Below, one piece after another: positions 50,645 through 58,630 of a stretch of DNA of 64,000 nucleotides. Location: contig NZ_JACHGP010000009.1 of assembly GCF_014202335.1 (NCBI RefSeq), forward strand, positions 124,001 through 188,000, written 5' to 3'. How positions within the stretch are numbered: position 1 is the stretch's first letter; each line of letters starts with the position of its first letter. Source of the stretch: Mycobacterium sp. AZCC_0083 (GTDB lineage: Bacteria > Actinomycetota > Actinomycetes > Mycobacteriales > Mycobacteriaceae). The position numbers were made by a program, and so were the translations under genes. The notes beneath the pieces are model-generated. The model was not told the DNA's origin. It did not search any database and saw only the letters and a program-made list of their open reading frames with translations.

Positions 50645-51736
50645 TCAGCCCTCGGCCGCGAGTTGGCCGCAGGCCGCGGCGATTTCACGGCCCCTGGTGT
50701 CGCGCACGGTGCACGAGACGCCGCGCTCGCGGACCTTCTTGACGAATTCGCGCTCGGCGGGTTTCGGGCTGGCGTCCCACTTGCTTCCAGGGGTGGGGTT
50801 GAGCGGGATGACGTTGACGTGGACGAGCGGGCCGAGCGCCGCGTGCAGCTTCTTGCCGAGCAGGTCACCGCGCCATGGCTGGTCGTTGACGTCGCGGATC
50901 AGCGCGTACTCGATCGACACCCGTCTACCGGTCACGTCGGCGTAATACCTTGCGGCGTCGAGTGCTTCGCCCACGTTCCACCGGTTGTTCACGGGCACCA
51001 GGGTGTCGCGTAGCTCGTCGTCGGGCGCGTGCAACGACAGTGCGAGCGTGACGCCGAGGCGTTCGTCGGCGAGCTTGCGGATCGCAGGGGCCAGGCCCAC
51101 CGTCGACACCGTGACCGAACGCGCCGAGATGCCGAAACCGTGTGGCGGCGGGGCGATGATGCGTTTCACCGCGCCGAGCACCCGGTTGTAGTTGGCCAGC
51201 GGCTCACCCATGCCCATGAAGACGACGTTCGACAGGCGGCCCGCATGTTCGTCACGCATCACCGCGGACGCCGCGCGCACCTGCTCGAGAATTTCGGCGG
51301 TCGACATGTTGCGGGTCAGCCCGCCCTGGCCCGTCGCGCAGAACGGGCACGCCATGCCGCAGCCGGCCTGCGACGAGATGCACACGGTCGCGCGCTGCGG
51401 ATAGCGCATCAGGACCGACTCGAAGGTGGCCGCATCGCCCGCGCGCCACAACGTCTTTCGCGTCTCGCCTGCGTCGCACTCGATGTGGCGCACCATCTTC
51501 AGCAGGGGCGGGAACAGCGCTTCGGCCACCTGTTCGCGGACGGCCGCCGGCAGATCCGTCATCAGGTGCGGGTCGGCGATCAGCCTGCCGTAGTACTGGT
51601 TGGCCAGTTGCTTGGCGCGGAAGGCGGGCAGCCCAAGTCCCGCCACGGCGGCTGCGCGGCCCGCCTCGTCGAGGTCGGCGAGATGCTGCGGCGGCATACC
51701 GCGTCGCGGCGCTTCGAATACCAGTTCCTGCTTCAT
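50645..51736 (-). CDS. rlmN: dual-specificity 23S rRNA/tRNA adenine-C2 methyltransferase
   Basis: Radical SAM enzyme methylating A2503 of 23S rRNA and A37 of some tRNAs. The 363 residues have the cluster cysteines in CGMACPFCATG, FMGMGEPLANY, and the second catalytic cysteine region SCTVRDTRG. It is the Rv2880c counterpart. Start ATG 51736 is 9 bp after a LysR gene on the same strand. Confidence 0.95.
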   Translation of the reverse strand: MKQELVFEAPRRGMPPQHLADLDEAGRAAAVAGLGLPAFRAKQLANQYYGRLIADPHLMTDLPAAVREQVAEALFPPLLKMVRHIECDAGETRKTLWRAGDAATFESVLMRYPQRATVCISSQAGCGMACPFCATGQGGLTRNMSTAEILEQVRAASAVMRDEHAGRLSNVVFMGMGEPLANYNRVLGAVKRIIAPPPHGFGISARSVTVSTVGLAPAIRKLADERLGVTLALSLHAPDDELRDTLVPVNNRWNVGEALDAARYYADVTGRRVSIEYALIRDVNDQPWRGDLLGKKLHAALGPLVHVNVIPLNPTPGSKWDASPKPAEREFVKKVRERGVSCTVRDTRGREIAAACGQLAAEG

Positions 51737-51745
51737 CTCTCGCCC

Positions 51746-52597
51746 TCAGGTCTGTTCGGCCAGCACGTCACGAACGGCCTGGTCGACCGCGTTCAAAATG
51801 TCGGCATCGACGCCAGCTCTGCCGCGCACGAACACCGATGCGCGACTGCTCGGCGGTAGCCCCTCGGCGAGGCACAAGCCGTCGGGCAGCCGACCGATGA
51901 TCGGCAGCAGTGCGACGCCGAGACCTGACCGTACCGCCGCATACAGCCCCGACAGGTCCGAACTCTCGGCCACGATGCGGTAGGGCACGCCGATCCGATC
52001 GAGCGCGGCGTAGGCGGGTTCACGCAGCGTGCACGGTTCGGAGAACATCACCACCGGCAGCGGTTCGCTGGCGGGCGCCGCAAAACTGCGGGCTGAGACC
52101 CACTTCAGCGCAACGATGCCGGAGGCATTGGCGGGGTCGATACCGGACCCGTCGAGCATCACCGCCACGTCGACGTTGCCGTGCTCGACGGCGTCGGCGA
52201 GCATCACGTTGCGGTCCAGCCGGAACCGGAGCCGCCAATCGGGCAGCCGCTCCCCCAGCGCGTCGGTCAGGCCGGCCAGCATCACGTCAGCACCGTGTTC
52301 GGTGGCGCCAAGCAGCAGGACCTGTTCCTGGGCGGCGCCAAGGTCGTCGAGAGCGGTGTCGTGCACGGCAAGGATGGTTCGCGCGTGGGCCAGCACCCGG
52401 TACCCCAGTTCGGTGAACGCCACCCCACGACCCGACTTCTCCACGACCGGCCCACCCACGACGGCCTCGACCCGTCGGACGTGTTGGCTGACCGCCGACT
52501 GAGTCAGATGCAGGACCGTCGCGGCGCGGTGAAATCCACCACAGTCAGCCACCGCGACGATGCTGCGCAGCGGTGCGATGTCCAGGACCTGAGCCAT
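51746..52597 (-). CDS. LysR-family regulator
   Basis: 283 residues. The N-terminal winged helix has LRSIVAVADCGGFHRAATVLHLTQSAVSQHVRRVE and the C-terminal periplasmic-binding-like domain has SGLGVALLPIIGRL. It is divergent from the EamA transporter gene and is probably its regulator. The GATC-rich spacer contains LysR-type dyads. Confidence 0.87.
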   Translation of the reverse strand: MAQVLDIAPLRSIVAVADCGGFHRAATVLHLTQSAVSQHVRRVEAVVGGPVVEKSGRGVAFTELGYRVLAHARTILAVHDTALDDLGAAQEQVLLLGATEHGADVMLAGLTDALGERLPDWRLRFRLDRNVMLADAVEHGNVDVAVMLDGSGIDPANASGIVALKWVSARSFAAPASEPLPVVMFSEPCTLREPAYAALDRIGVPYRIVAESSDLSGLYAAVRSGLGVALLPIIGRLPDGLCLAEGLPPSSRASVFVRGRAGVDADILNAVDQAVRDVLAEQT

Positions 52598-52609
52598 CCG
52601 TCCAAAGTA

Positions 52610-52705
52610 CTCTGATCAGCAATTCAGATCAAAGAGCAGGGTTTTGGCATGGTCCGCCGAAGCTATTCCACATATTCGATCACGATCCGCGATCGATCAT
52701 GATCG
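52610..52705. promoter_or_regulatory. LysR/EamA divergent control region, rich in GATC
   Basis: TGATC (52613-52617) and GATCA (52627-52631) form a LysR-style dyad near the lysR start. Further on, five GATC sites occur within 52678-52704, ending in the perfect palindrome CGATCATGATCG (52694-52705). No methylase is encoded nearby. Confidence 0.4.
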
Positions 52706-52751
52706 CCGATATTCGTTGGACTCGCACGCCGGCCGTCGACACCATGGAACG

Positions 52752-53720
52752 GTGACGCCTACCCGCATGCCGCTGAGAACTGCGTCGACCGTGACGTTCT
52801 TCTATGCCCTCGGCTACCCGATCGGCAACATGGCCGTCAATGCGATGTCGCCGATGGCCGTGCTGGTATTCCGCTTCGGGCTCGCGGCGCTAATCCTCGG
52901 CAGCTGGGCAAGGATCGCACGGGTGGCATGGCCGACGGGCCGCAAACTGGGCCACGTCGCGGTCACCGGACTGCTGATGCAGGCCGTTCAGTTCTGCGCG
53001 CTCTACCTGGCGATCGAGCGCGGTGCGCCCGCGGTGCTGTGCGCGGTGATCGTCGCAATGAATCCGGTCGCCACCGCATTGCTGGCCGCGACCTTCCTGC
53101 GGGACCGGCTGACGCCGCGCCGGATCCTTGCCCTCGTCCTCGGGGTCGCGGCCGTGCTGGCGGCGTGCGCAAGCCGGCTGATCGGCGAGAAGGGCGTCGA
53201 CCCCGCGGTGCTGCTGCTCCTGGTCGCGCTCATCGGCATCGCCGCGGGCGGGGTGTATCAGCAGCGGTTCTGCGCCGACGTCGACTTCCGCGCCTCGACC
53301 ACGATCCAGAACGCGGTGGCGTTCGTCCCTGCCGTGATCTTCGCCCTGACGACGCACTTCGCGATTCACGACCCGGTGAAGGCCGCCATCGCGGTCACCG
53401 GAGTGGTATTGCTCAACGCGGTGCTTGGGGTGTCGCTGTACGTGCGGGCGATCAACCTGCACGGCGCGGCCGCGGTGTCGATGCTGTTCTGCGTCATCCC
53501 CGCGGTCGCGGGAGTGCTGTCTTGGCTGATGCTCGGCCAGCGCGTCGACATCGGCACCGGCGTCGGACTTCTGCTCGGGGCGCTCGCCTGCTGGCTGAAC
53601 AGCTCGGGTTCGCGCGCGAAGACCCGCCGGTCAGGTGAGCAGCGTCAAGACGATCCAGGTCGCGACGGCCGACGGCAGAACCGAGTCCAGGCGGTCCATG
53701 AGCCCGCCGTGCCCCGGTAG
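52752..53720 (+). CDS. EamA/DMT-family transporter
   Basis: 322 residues, ten hydrophobic segments in two EamA repeats (ALGYPIGNMAVN... and ...GVYQQRFCADVDF...). Substrate unknown; the divergent LysR gene may control it. GTG 52752 or ATG 52767 is the start. The last 30 codons run antisense over the 3' end of cdsA (90-bp overlap) and are hydrophilic, suggesting that an original stop near 53635 was lost. Confidence 0.82.
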   Translation: MTPTRMPLRTASTVTFFYALGYPIGNMAVNAMSPMAVLVFRFGLAALILGSWARIARVAWPTGRKLGHVAVTGLLMQAVQFCALYLAIERGAPAVLCAVIVAMNPVATALLAATFLRDRLTPRRILALVLGVAAVLAACASRLIGEKGVDPAVLLLLVALIGIAAGGVYQQRFCADVDFRASTTIQNAVAFVPAVIFALTTHFAIHDPVKAAIAVTGVVLLNAVLGVSLYVRAINLHGAAAVSMLFCVIPAVAGVLSWLMLGQRVDIGTGVGLLLGALACWLNSSGSRAKTRRSGEQRQDDPGRDGRRQNRVQAVHEPAVPR

Positions 53721-54560
53721 CAGCGTCCCCATGTCCTTGATTCCCAGATCGCGTTTGACCTGGGACTCGATGAGGTCCCCGAGCGTTCCCGTGATCACCA
53801 GCATGAGGCCCAGCGGCACGCCGACCCATGCCGGTTTGTCCAGCAGGAAGGTCACGGCGATGACGGCGGCCGCGGTGCCGAAGATCAGCGAACCGGCGAA
53901 GCCCTCCCATGACTTCTTCGGGCTGATCGCGGGCACCATCGGGTGCTTGCCGAACAACACGCCTGCCGCGTAGCCGCCGATGTCGGAGAACACCACCCCC
54001 AGCATCAAGCAGAGCACCCGCCAGCCGCCGTCGTCGGGATAGACGAGCAGGACTCCGAATGCGCCGAACAGCGGAATCCAGGTGGCCAGGAAGACCGTCG
54101 CCGTGACGTCCCGCAGGTAGTTGACCGGCGCGGCCTTCAGGCCACCGGACAGCAGCCGCCAGATCATGCACACGACGACCGTGCCGCCGTAACTGCCAAG
54201 GGCCCCGGCGGTCCCGAACGGCCACGTCAGCCAGACCATGGCCTGTCCACCGACGAGCAGCGGCACCACCGGGACCGCATATCCCGCGGCGCGCAGCCGT
54301 CGCACCACTTCGTGGGTGGCGACGGCCATCGCGATCGCGACGACGCCGATCCACACGTACGGGACGAACACCAGGATGGCGATGACGCCGAAGCCCAAGA
54401 AGGCGCCGACGGCGATCGCGGCTGGCAGGTTTCGGCCCGCCCGCGAGCCGTTCTTGGGAGGCTCGGCGGAAGCGCCTGCCCCGTCGGTCGAGGCGGTGTC
54501 GGTGTCTGCCACGGGAATGGTTACTGAAGGGGCGGCTGCGATTGACGGTTCGTCGCGCAT
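53631..54560 (-). CDS. cdsA: phosphatidate cytidylyltransferase (CDP-diacylglycerol synthase)
   Basis: Makes CDP-diacylglycerol from phosphatidate and CTP in the inner membrane. The 309 residues have a polar N-terminus of 45, about eight helices, and the signature SQVKRDLGIKDMGTLLPGHG followed by GLMDRLDS. Start ATG 54560 is 7 bp after frr. The order pyrH-frr-cdsA-rlmN is the mycobacterial one. Confidence 0.95.
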   Translation of the reverse strand: MRDEPSIAAAPSVTIPVADTDTASTDGAGASAEPPKNGSRAGRNLPAAIAVGAFLGFGVIAILVFVPYVWIGVVAIAMAVATHEVVRRLRAAGYAVPVVPLLVGGQAMVWLTWPFGTAGALGSYGGTVVVCMIWRLLSGGLKAAPVNYLRDVTATVFLATWIPLFGAFGVLLVYPDDGGWRVLCLMLGVVFSDIGGYAAGVLFGKHPMVPAISPKKSWEGFAGSLIFGTAAAVIAVTFLLDKPAWVGVPLGLMLVITGTLGDLIESQVKRDLGIKDMGTLLPGHGGLMDRLDSVLPSAVATWIVLTLLT

Positions 54561-54567
54561 GCGCTCG

Positions 54568-55125
54568 TCACACCTCCAGCAGCTCGCCTTCTTTGTGTTT
54601 GACCAAATCGTCGATCTGGGTGGTGTAGGTCGACGTGGACTTGTCCAGTTCCTTCTCGGCGCGGCCCACCTCGTCCTCGCCTGCCTCGCCGTCCTTCTTG
54701 ATGCGGCTGAGTTCCTCCATGGCCTTGCGGCGGACGTTGCGCACCGTCACCTTGGCGTCCTCACCCTTCGACTTGGCCTGCTTGACGAGTTCGCGCCTGC
54801 GCTCCTCGGTCAGCTGGGGTATCGAGATGCGAATGACGTTGCCGTCGTTGCTCGGGTTGAGGCCGAGGTCGGAGTGCCGGATGGCGTCCTCGATGTTGCG
54901 CAACTGACCGGCTTCGTACGGCTTGATGACGACCAGACGAGCCTCGGGGACGTTGATGCTGGACAGCTGCGTGATGGGCGTGGACGACCCGTAGTAGTCG
55001 ATGGTGAGGCGGGAGAACATGCCGGGGTTGGCTCGACCGGTCCGGATGGACGACAGGTCGTCACGCGCCACCGAGACGGCCTTCTCCATCTTCTCCTCGG
55101 CTTCGAAGAGGGTTTCGTCGATCAC
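54568..55125 (-). CDS. frr: ribosome recycling factor
   Basis: Releases ribosomes from mRNA after termination. The 185 residues match the family length exactly from GTG 55125 (IDETLFEAEEKMEKA), with SSIRTGRANP, NDGNVIRISIPQLTEERR and AKVTVRNVRR. A longer upstream frame is encoded by the repeat DNA at 55129-55192 and is rejected. Confidence 0.97.
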   Translation of the reverse strand: MIDETLFEAEEKMEKAVSVARDDLSSIRTGRANPGMFSRLTIDYYGSSTPITQLSSINVPEARLVVIKPYEAGQLRNIEDAIRHSDLGLNPSNDGNVIRISIPQLTEERRRELVKQAKSKGEDAKVTVRNVRRKAMEELSRIKKDGEAGEDEVGRAEKELDKSTSTYTTQIDDLVKHKEGELLEV

Positions 55126-55128
55126 AGT

Positions 55129-55192
55129 CGTTTCTCCCGTCGCTGTCGCTCGCCCACGGCCGTTTCTCCCGTCGATGCCGCTCGCCCAAGGT
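55129..55192. repeat. 32-bp tandem duplication between pyrH and frr
   Basis: Two adjacent units (55129-55160, 55161-55192) are 28/32 identical and begin CGTTTCTCCCGTCG; a third, poorly kept copy may extend to about 55225. They fill the pyrH-frr spacer. Confidence 0.75.
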
Positions 55193-55235
55193 ACTTTCTT
55201 CCCCACGCCAGCGCTCGCCTTCGGGGTGTCTCCCG

Positions 55236-55973
55236 TCAGGTGGTGACCAGTGTTCCGATCTTCTCACCCGCGACCGCACGCGCGATATTGCCGTTGGTGA
55301 GGAGATTGAACACCAGGATGGGCATTCCGTTGTCCATGCACAGGCTGAACGCGGTGGCGTCGGCGACCTTGAGCCCGCGATCGATGACTTCCCGATGCGT
55401 TATCGCGGTGAGCAGTTCGGCGGTGGGATCCTCCCGCGGGTCCGCGGTGAAGATGCCGTCGACGGCCTTGGCCATCAGCACCACCTCGGCGCCGATCTCC
55501 AGCGCCCGCTGCGCGGCGGTGGTGTCGGTGGAGAAGTACGGAAGACCCATGCCTGCCCCGAAGATGACGACGCGGCCCTTCTCGAGGTGTCGGCGGGCCC
55601 GCAGCGGAATGTAGGGCTCGGCGACCTGCCCCATCGTGATCGCGGTCTGCACCCGCGTCACGATGCCCTCCTTCTCCAGGAAGTCCTGAAGCGCCAGGCT
55701 GTTCATCACCGTGCCGAGCATGCCCATGTAGTCCGACCGGGTGCGCTCCATGCCCCGCTGCTGCAGTTGTGCGCCGCGGAAGAAGTTGCCGCCTCCGATG
55801 ACGACGGCGACTTGGGCGCCGCTGCGCACCACCTCGGCGATCTGTCGTGCCACCTGTGCGACGACGTCGGGGTCGAGCCCGACCTGCCCGCCGCCGAACA
55901 TCTCGCCACCCAGCTTGAGCAGCACGCGCGAGTACATCGGCCGGATGGCCCCCGCGACGACCGGCTCCCCCAT
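55236..55973 (-). CDS. pyrH: UMP kinase
   Basis: Phosphorylates UMP to UDP (amino acid kinase fold, hexameric, GTP-activated). The 245 residues have VLLKLGGEMFGG, VVIGGGNFFRG, GMERTRSDYMGMLGTVMN and MAKAVDGIFTADP. ATG 55973 is chosen because GAGGAGGAG lies just upstream; the earlier in-frame start has no such site. Confidence 0.96.
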   Translation of the reverse strand: MGEPVVAGAIRPMYSRVLLKLGGEMFGGGQVGLDPDVVAQVARQIAEVVRSGAQVAVVIGGGNFFRGAQLQQRGMERTRSDYMGMLGTVMNSLALQDFLEKEGIVTRVQTAITMGQVAEPYIPLRARRHLEKGRVVIFGAGMGLPYFSTDTTAAQRALEIGAEVVLMAKAVDGIFTADPREDPTAELLTAITHREVIDRGLKVADATAFSLCMDNGMPILVFNLLTNGNIARAVAGEKIGTLVTT

Positions 55974-56019
55974 GGACTCCTCCTCGCGTGCGTTCGCCAT
56001 CCCGGCGATCGGCGAGGGC

Positions 56020-56072
56020 GGCGCCACCAATCCTGCCTCATCGCGGGTGCGCGACGACGCAGGGGTGGCGCC
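56020..56072. terminator. long interrupted hairpin upstream of pyrH
   Basis: GGCGCCACC (56020-56028) pairs with GGTGGCGCC (56064-56072), then CCTGC (56032-56036) with GCAGG (56059-56063), then TCGC with GCGA. This gives a stem of 14 or more pairs with a 3-nt bulge, between the methyltransferase stop and the pyrH start. No T tract follows; it may end the methyltransferase transcript or be a pyrH leader structure. Confidence 0.45.
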
Positions 56073-56081
56073 GCGACGCGG

Positions 56082-56771
56082 CTAACCCAGGTGGGCCGTC
56101 AGCAGCCAGGCGGGCACGGACGTGCGGCCGTTGCCCTCGTCCTGAAGGGTGTCGCCGGCAAACTCCGCGGCACCCAAGCCGTTCCCCGCGAAGTTGGCGT
56201 GGATGCGTGCGGGACGAACCTCGTCGATGACCCAGTACTTGGACACCACGTCACGCAGTTCCTGCTCGGTGACCGGGTGGGCGGGCCCGCCCGCTGGCCA
56301 GTTGGTGGCGTCGAAGACCAGCACGAAGTACGACGCTCCCGGCGCGGCAGCGCGCACGATGGACTGCTGGTAACCGTCGCGCAGTTCGACCGGCATGGAG
56401 TGGAACAGCGTGCTGTCGACGATGGTGCCGAAACGGCCGTCGTAGCCGGCGAACGCGCTGATGTCGGCGACGTCGAAGGTGGCGTTCGTCAATCCGCGCT
56501 TGGCAGCCTCGGCGCGCGCGAGTTCGATAGCGGTCGGGGACTGGTCGAGGCCCACCGTCGTAAGGCCCCGTTCGGCGAGCGCAATGGCGGTTGCGGCTTC
56601 ACCGCAGCCTGCGTCGAGCACGTCGCCGTGGAACTTGCCTGCCTCGATCAGGGCGGCGATCTCGGGTTGCGGCTCACCGATGCTCCACGGGGGCTTGTTG
56701 CCCAGCCCCATCTCGGCGGCCTCACCACGGTAGGCGGATTCGAACAACACGTCGGAAGGATCGTTAGTCAT
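56082..56771 (-). CDS. SAM-dependent class I methyltransferase (Rv0560c-like)
   Basis: 229 residues. YRGEAAEMGLGNKPPWSIGEPQPE at the N-terminus and motif I VLDAGCGEAATAIAL, then VGLDQSP and DSTLFHSMP. The pattern resembles small-molecule/quinone methyltransferases induced by aromatic compounds. It is divergent from a MarR gene that probably represses it. Confidence 0.84.
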   Translation of the reverse strand: MTNDPSDVLFESAYRGEAAEMGLGNKPPWSIGEPQPEIAALIEAGKFHGDVLDAGCGEAATAIALAERGLTTVGLDQSPTAIELARAEAAKRGLTNATFDVADISAFAGYDGRFGTIVDSTLFHSMPVELRDGYQQSIVRAAAPGASYFVLVFDATNWPAGGPAHPVTEQELRDVVSKYWVIDEVRPARIHANFAGNGLGAAEFAGDTLQDEGNGRTSVPAWLLTAHLG

Positions 56772-56781
56772 GCTTCTTGTT

Positions 56782-56798
56782 TATCAATCTAGTTGATA
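56782..56798. promoter_or_regulatory. MarR operator candidate
   Basis: TATCAA-TCTAG-TTGATA is a perfect dyad (6-bp arms) between the methyltransferase start (56771) and the marR start; AT-rich palindromes of this size are typical MarR sites. Confidence 0.6.
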
Positions 56799-56807
56799 TG
56801 TGTCAAG

Positions 56808-57233
56808 ATGCCTGACATGAGCGACGGCGAGGTCAAGCCACTGGGCTACCTTCTCCACCGGTTGACCACTGCGTTGCGCACGGACGTCACGGCGACCGTG
56901 TTGGAACCGCTGGGTTTGCCCTTCCCGCAATACATCTGCATGCGAATCCTGTCCCTGTACCCGGGCAGCTCGAACGCGGAGCTCGCGAGGGACGTCATGG
57001 TCTCGCCCCAGGCGATGAACATGGTGGTGCGCAGCCTGCAGGACCGCGGTCTGGTCACCAGGCCCGCGACGGTAGCGGCGGGTCGCTCCCTGCCCGCCGA
57101 GCTGACCCAAGAGGGCAAGGCACTGCTCAAGCGCACCGAGGCGGGCATCCGAGCAGCCGAAGACCGGGTCCTCGCCCCACTCAACGAACACGATCAACGC
57201 GAACTCCGGCGGATACTTGCCGATTTCGGTTAG
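56808..57233 (+). CDS. MarR-family regulator
   Basis: 141 residues from ATG 56808; TTG 56793 and ATG 56817 are alternatives. The winged helix is PGSSNAELARDVMVSPQAMNMVVRSLQDRGLVTR. It is divergent from the methyltransferase with a dyad operator between, so a ligand-responsive repressor of itself and that gene is likely. Confidence 0.86.
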   Translation: MPDMSDGEVKPLGYLLHRLTTALRTDVTATVLEPLGLPFPQYICMRILSLYPGSSNAELARDVMVSPQAMNMVVRSLQDRGLVTRPATVAAGRSLPAELTQEGKALLKRTEAGIRAAEDRVLAPLNEHDQRELRRILADFG

Positions 57234-57236
57234 CCG

Positions 57237-58544
57237 TCAGGCCTTCCGCACCGGAGGCGGACTCCACCGACCGTCGAGCACCTCGGCCTTGGGCGCGTAC
57301 AGCCGCATCGTCACGCCCAGCGGGCCCAATGGCGCGGGCAGCCAGTTCGATTCGCGCTCCGGGCCCGGGTTGGTGTGCTGGACGTACAAGTCGAGCGACC
57401 CGTCCGCGTTGTACGTCAGCGCGTCGCGGTCGCCGATCGCGAAGCGGTCGAGTTCGTTGGCGACCTGGAAGCCTTCGGCGTCGTACATCGTCACAGACCA
57501 GAAGGCGTACACGGGCGGCAGTTGATCGGCGTCGAAGTGAATGACGTAGTCCTTGTCCCCGGTGGTGGGGTTGCCGTTGGCGTCGACGTTCAGCAGCGGG
57601 TAGACGGCATCCTCGGGCGGGTTGGCGCCGAGCCCGACCAGCGTCACAACGGCACGCTTGAAGTACGCATTCCCATACACCCCGATGTTCTCGGTCATGA
57701 CCGTCCAGCCGTTCACGTTGGTACCGATCGTGGGTAGCGACGCCAGCATCGCGGCCAGCGCGTCCGCCTTGCCCGCCTCGATTTCGGTCTGCTCGGCTGC
57801 GCTGAATCGACTGGCGTCGAAGGGCTTTCCGGGTTCGATGCCGAGCAGTGCGATCCGCGCCAGCTGGGAGAAGTCGCTCGGATGGGGCGGGTTCGCCGAC
57901 AGCAGTTCGGCCGCGTAGCCGAAGTAGTCGAGCGCGGCCATCCCGTTGACGATCTTCAGCGGTTCGGTCGTTACGTCGTAGTCCGGATCGACGACGTACT
58001 CGGGGTCAGCTCCCAATGGTGTGATCGCGTAGCCGTCCTGCACCTCGTGCACTGCCGGATAGTCGGCCACCCCGTTCGTCTGGGTACGTCCGATGATCCA
58101 GACGTACGGAGTCGGTGCGGTGATGACGGGCAACCCAGCCGGCAGCACTCCCGTGTATCCCGGTCCGACGATCACCCATTCACCGGCGGCGGTGCCGGTG
58201 GTGCGCTTGCCCGGGTTGGCGAAGACGTCGGTCCACATGTCGAGGAGCGGCAACATGTAGTAGCGGTCCCGGGTGTCCGCGGCGGTCAGCTTGACCGGAC
58301 CGGCCGTGAGGTCCAGCCACGCCGACGAGTAGAGGGTGTCGAAGTTCGGGCGGACCACCGCGCGGAAGGCCGCCGTCGGGAAGGCCCGGATGTGCGAGAA
58401 CCGGTTCGGCGGACCGGATCCCGGAGTGCTGCCGATGGGTGAGTTGACTGCCTGACGTCGGGTGACGTCCATCGTCACCAACGGATAGAAGTAGACGAAC
58501 GCCTCGTTGCTCAGCGTGCGCAAGTCATCGGACAATAGGGTCAC
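57237..58544 (-). CDS. DUF1254/DUF1214 domain protein
   Basis: 435 residues. The DUF1254 half has EAFVYFYPLVTMDVTRRQ and RPNFDTLYSSAWLDL; the DUF1214 half has FWSVTMYDAEGFQVAN and the final SNWLPAPLGPLGVTMRLY. Proteins of this type have no settled function. GTG 58544 has GGAGG 8 nt upstream. It lies downstream of the amine oxidase on the same strand with an 86-bp gap. Confidence 0.87.
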   Translation of the reverse strand: MTLLSDDLRTLSNEAFVYFYPLVTMDVTRRQAVNSPIGSTPGSGPPNRFSHIRAFPTAAFRAVVRPNFDTLYSSAWLDLTAGPVKLTAADTRDRYYMLPLLDMWTDVFANPGKRTTGTAAGEWVIVGPGYTGVLPAGLPVITAPTPYVWIIGRTQTNGVADYPAVHEVQDGYAITPLGADPEYVVDPDYDVTTEPLKIVNGMAALDYFGYAAELLSANPPHPSDFSQLARIALLGIEPGKPFDASRFSAAEQTEIEAGKADALAAMLASLPTIGTNVNGWTVMTENIGVYGNAYFKRAVVTLVGLGANPPEDAVYPLLNVDANGNPTTGDKDYVIHFDADQLPPVYAFWSVTMYDAEGFQVANELDRFAIGDRDALTYNADGSLDLYVQHTNPGPERESNWLPAPLGPLGVTMRLYAPKAEVLDGRWSPPPVRKA

Positions 58545-58630
58545 AGCATGCCTCCGTATGGGCCCTGTCGTCTCAAGGCCAGAACTCCGAAGGCTACTCC
58601 GGTGACCGCGCGCAGCAATTCCGCCCGGCG

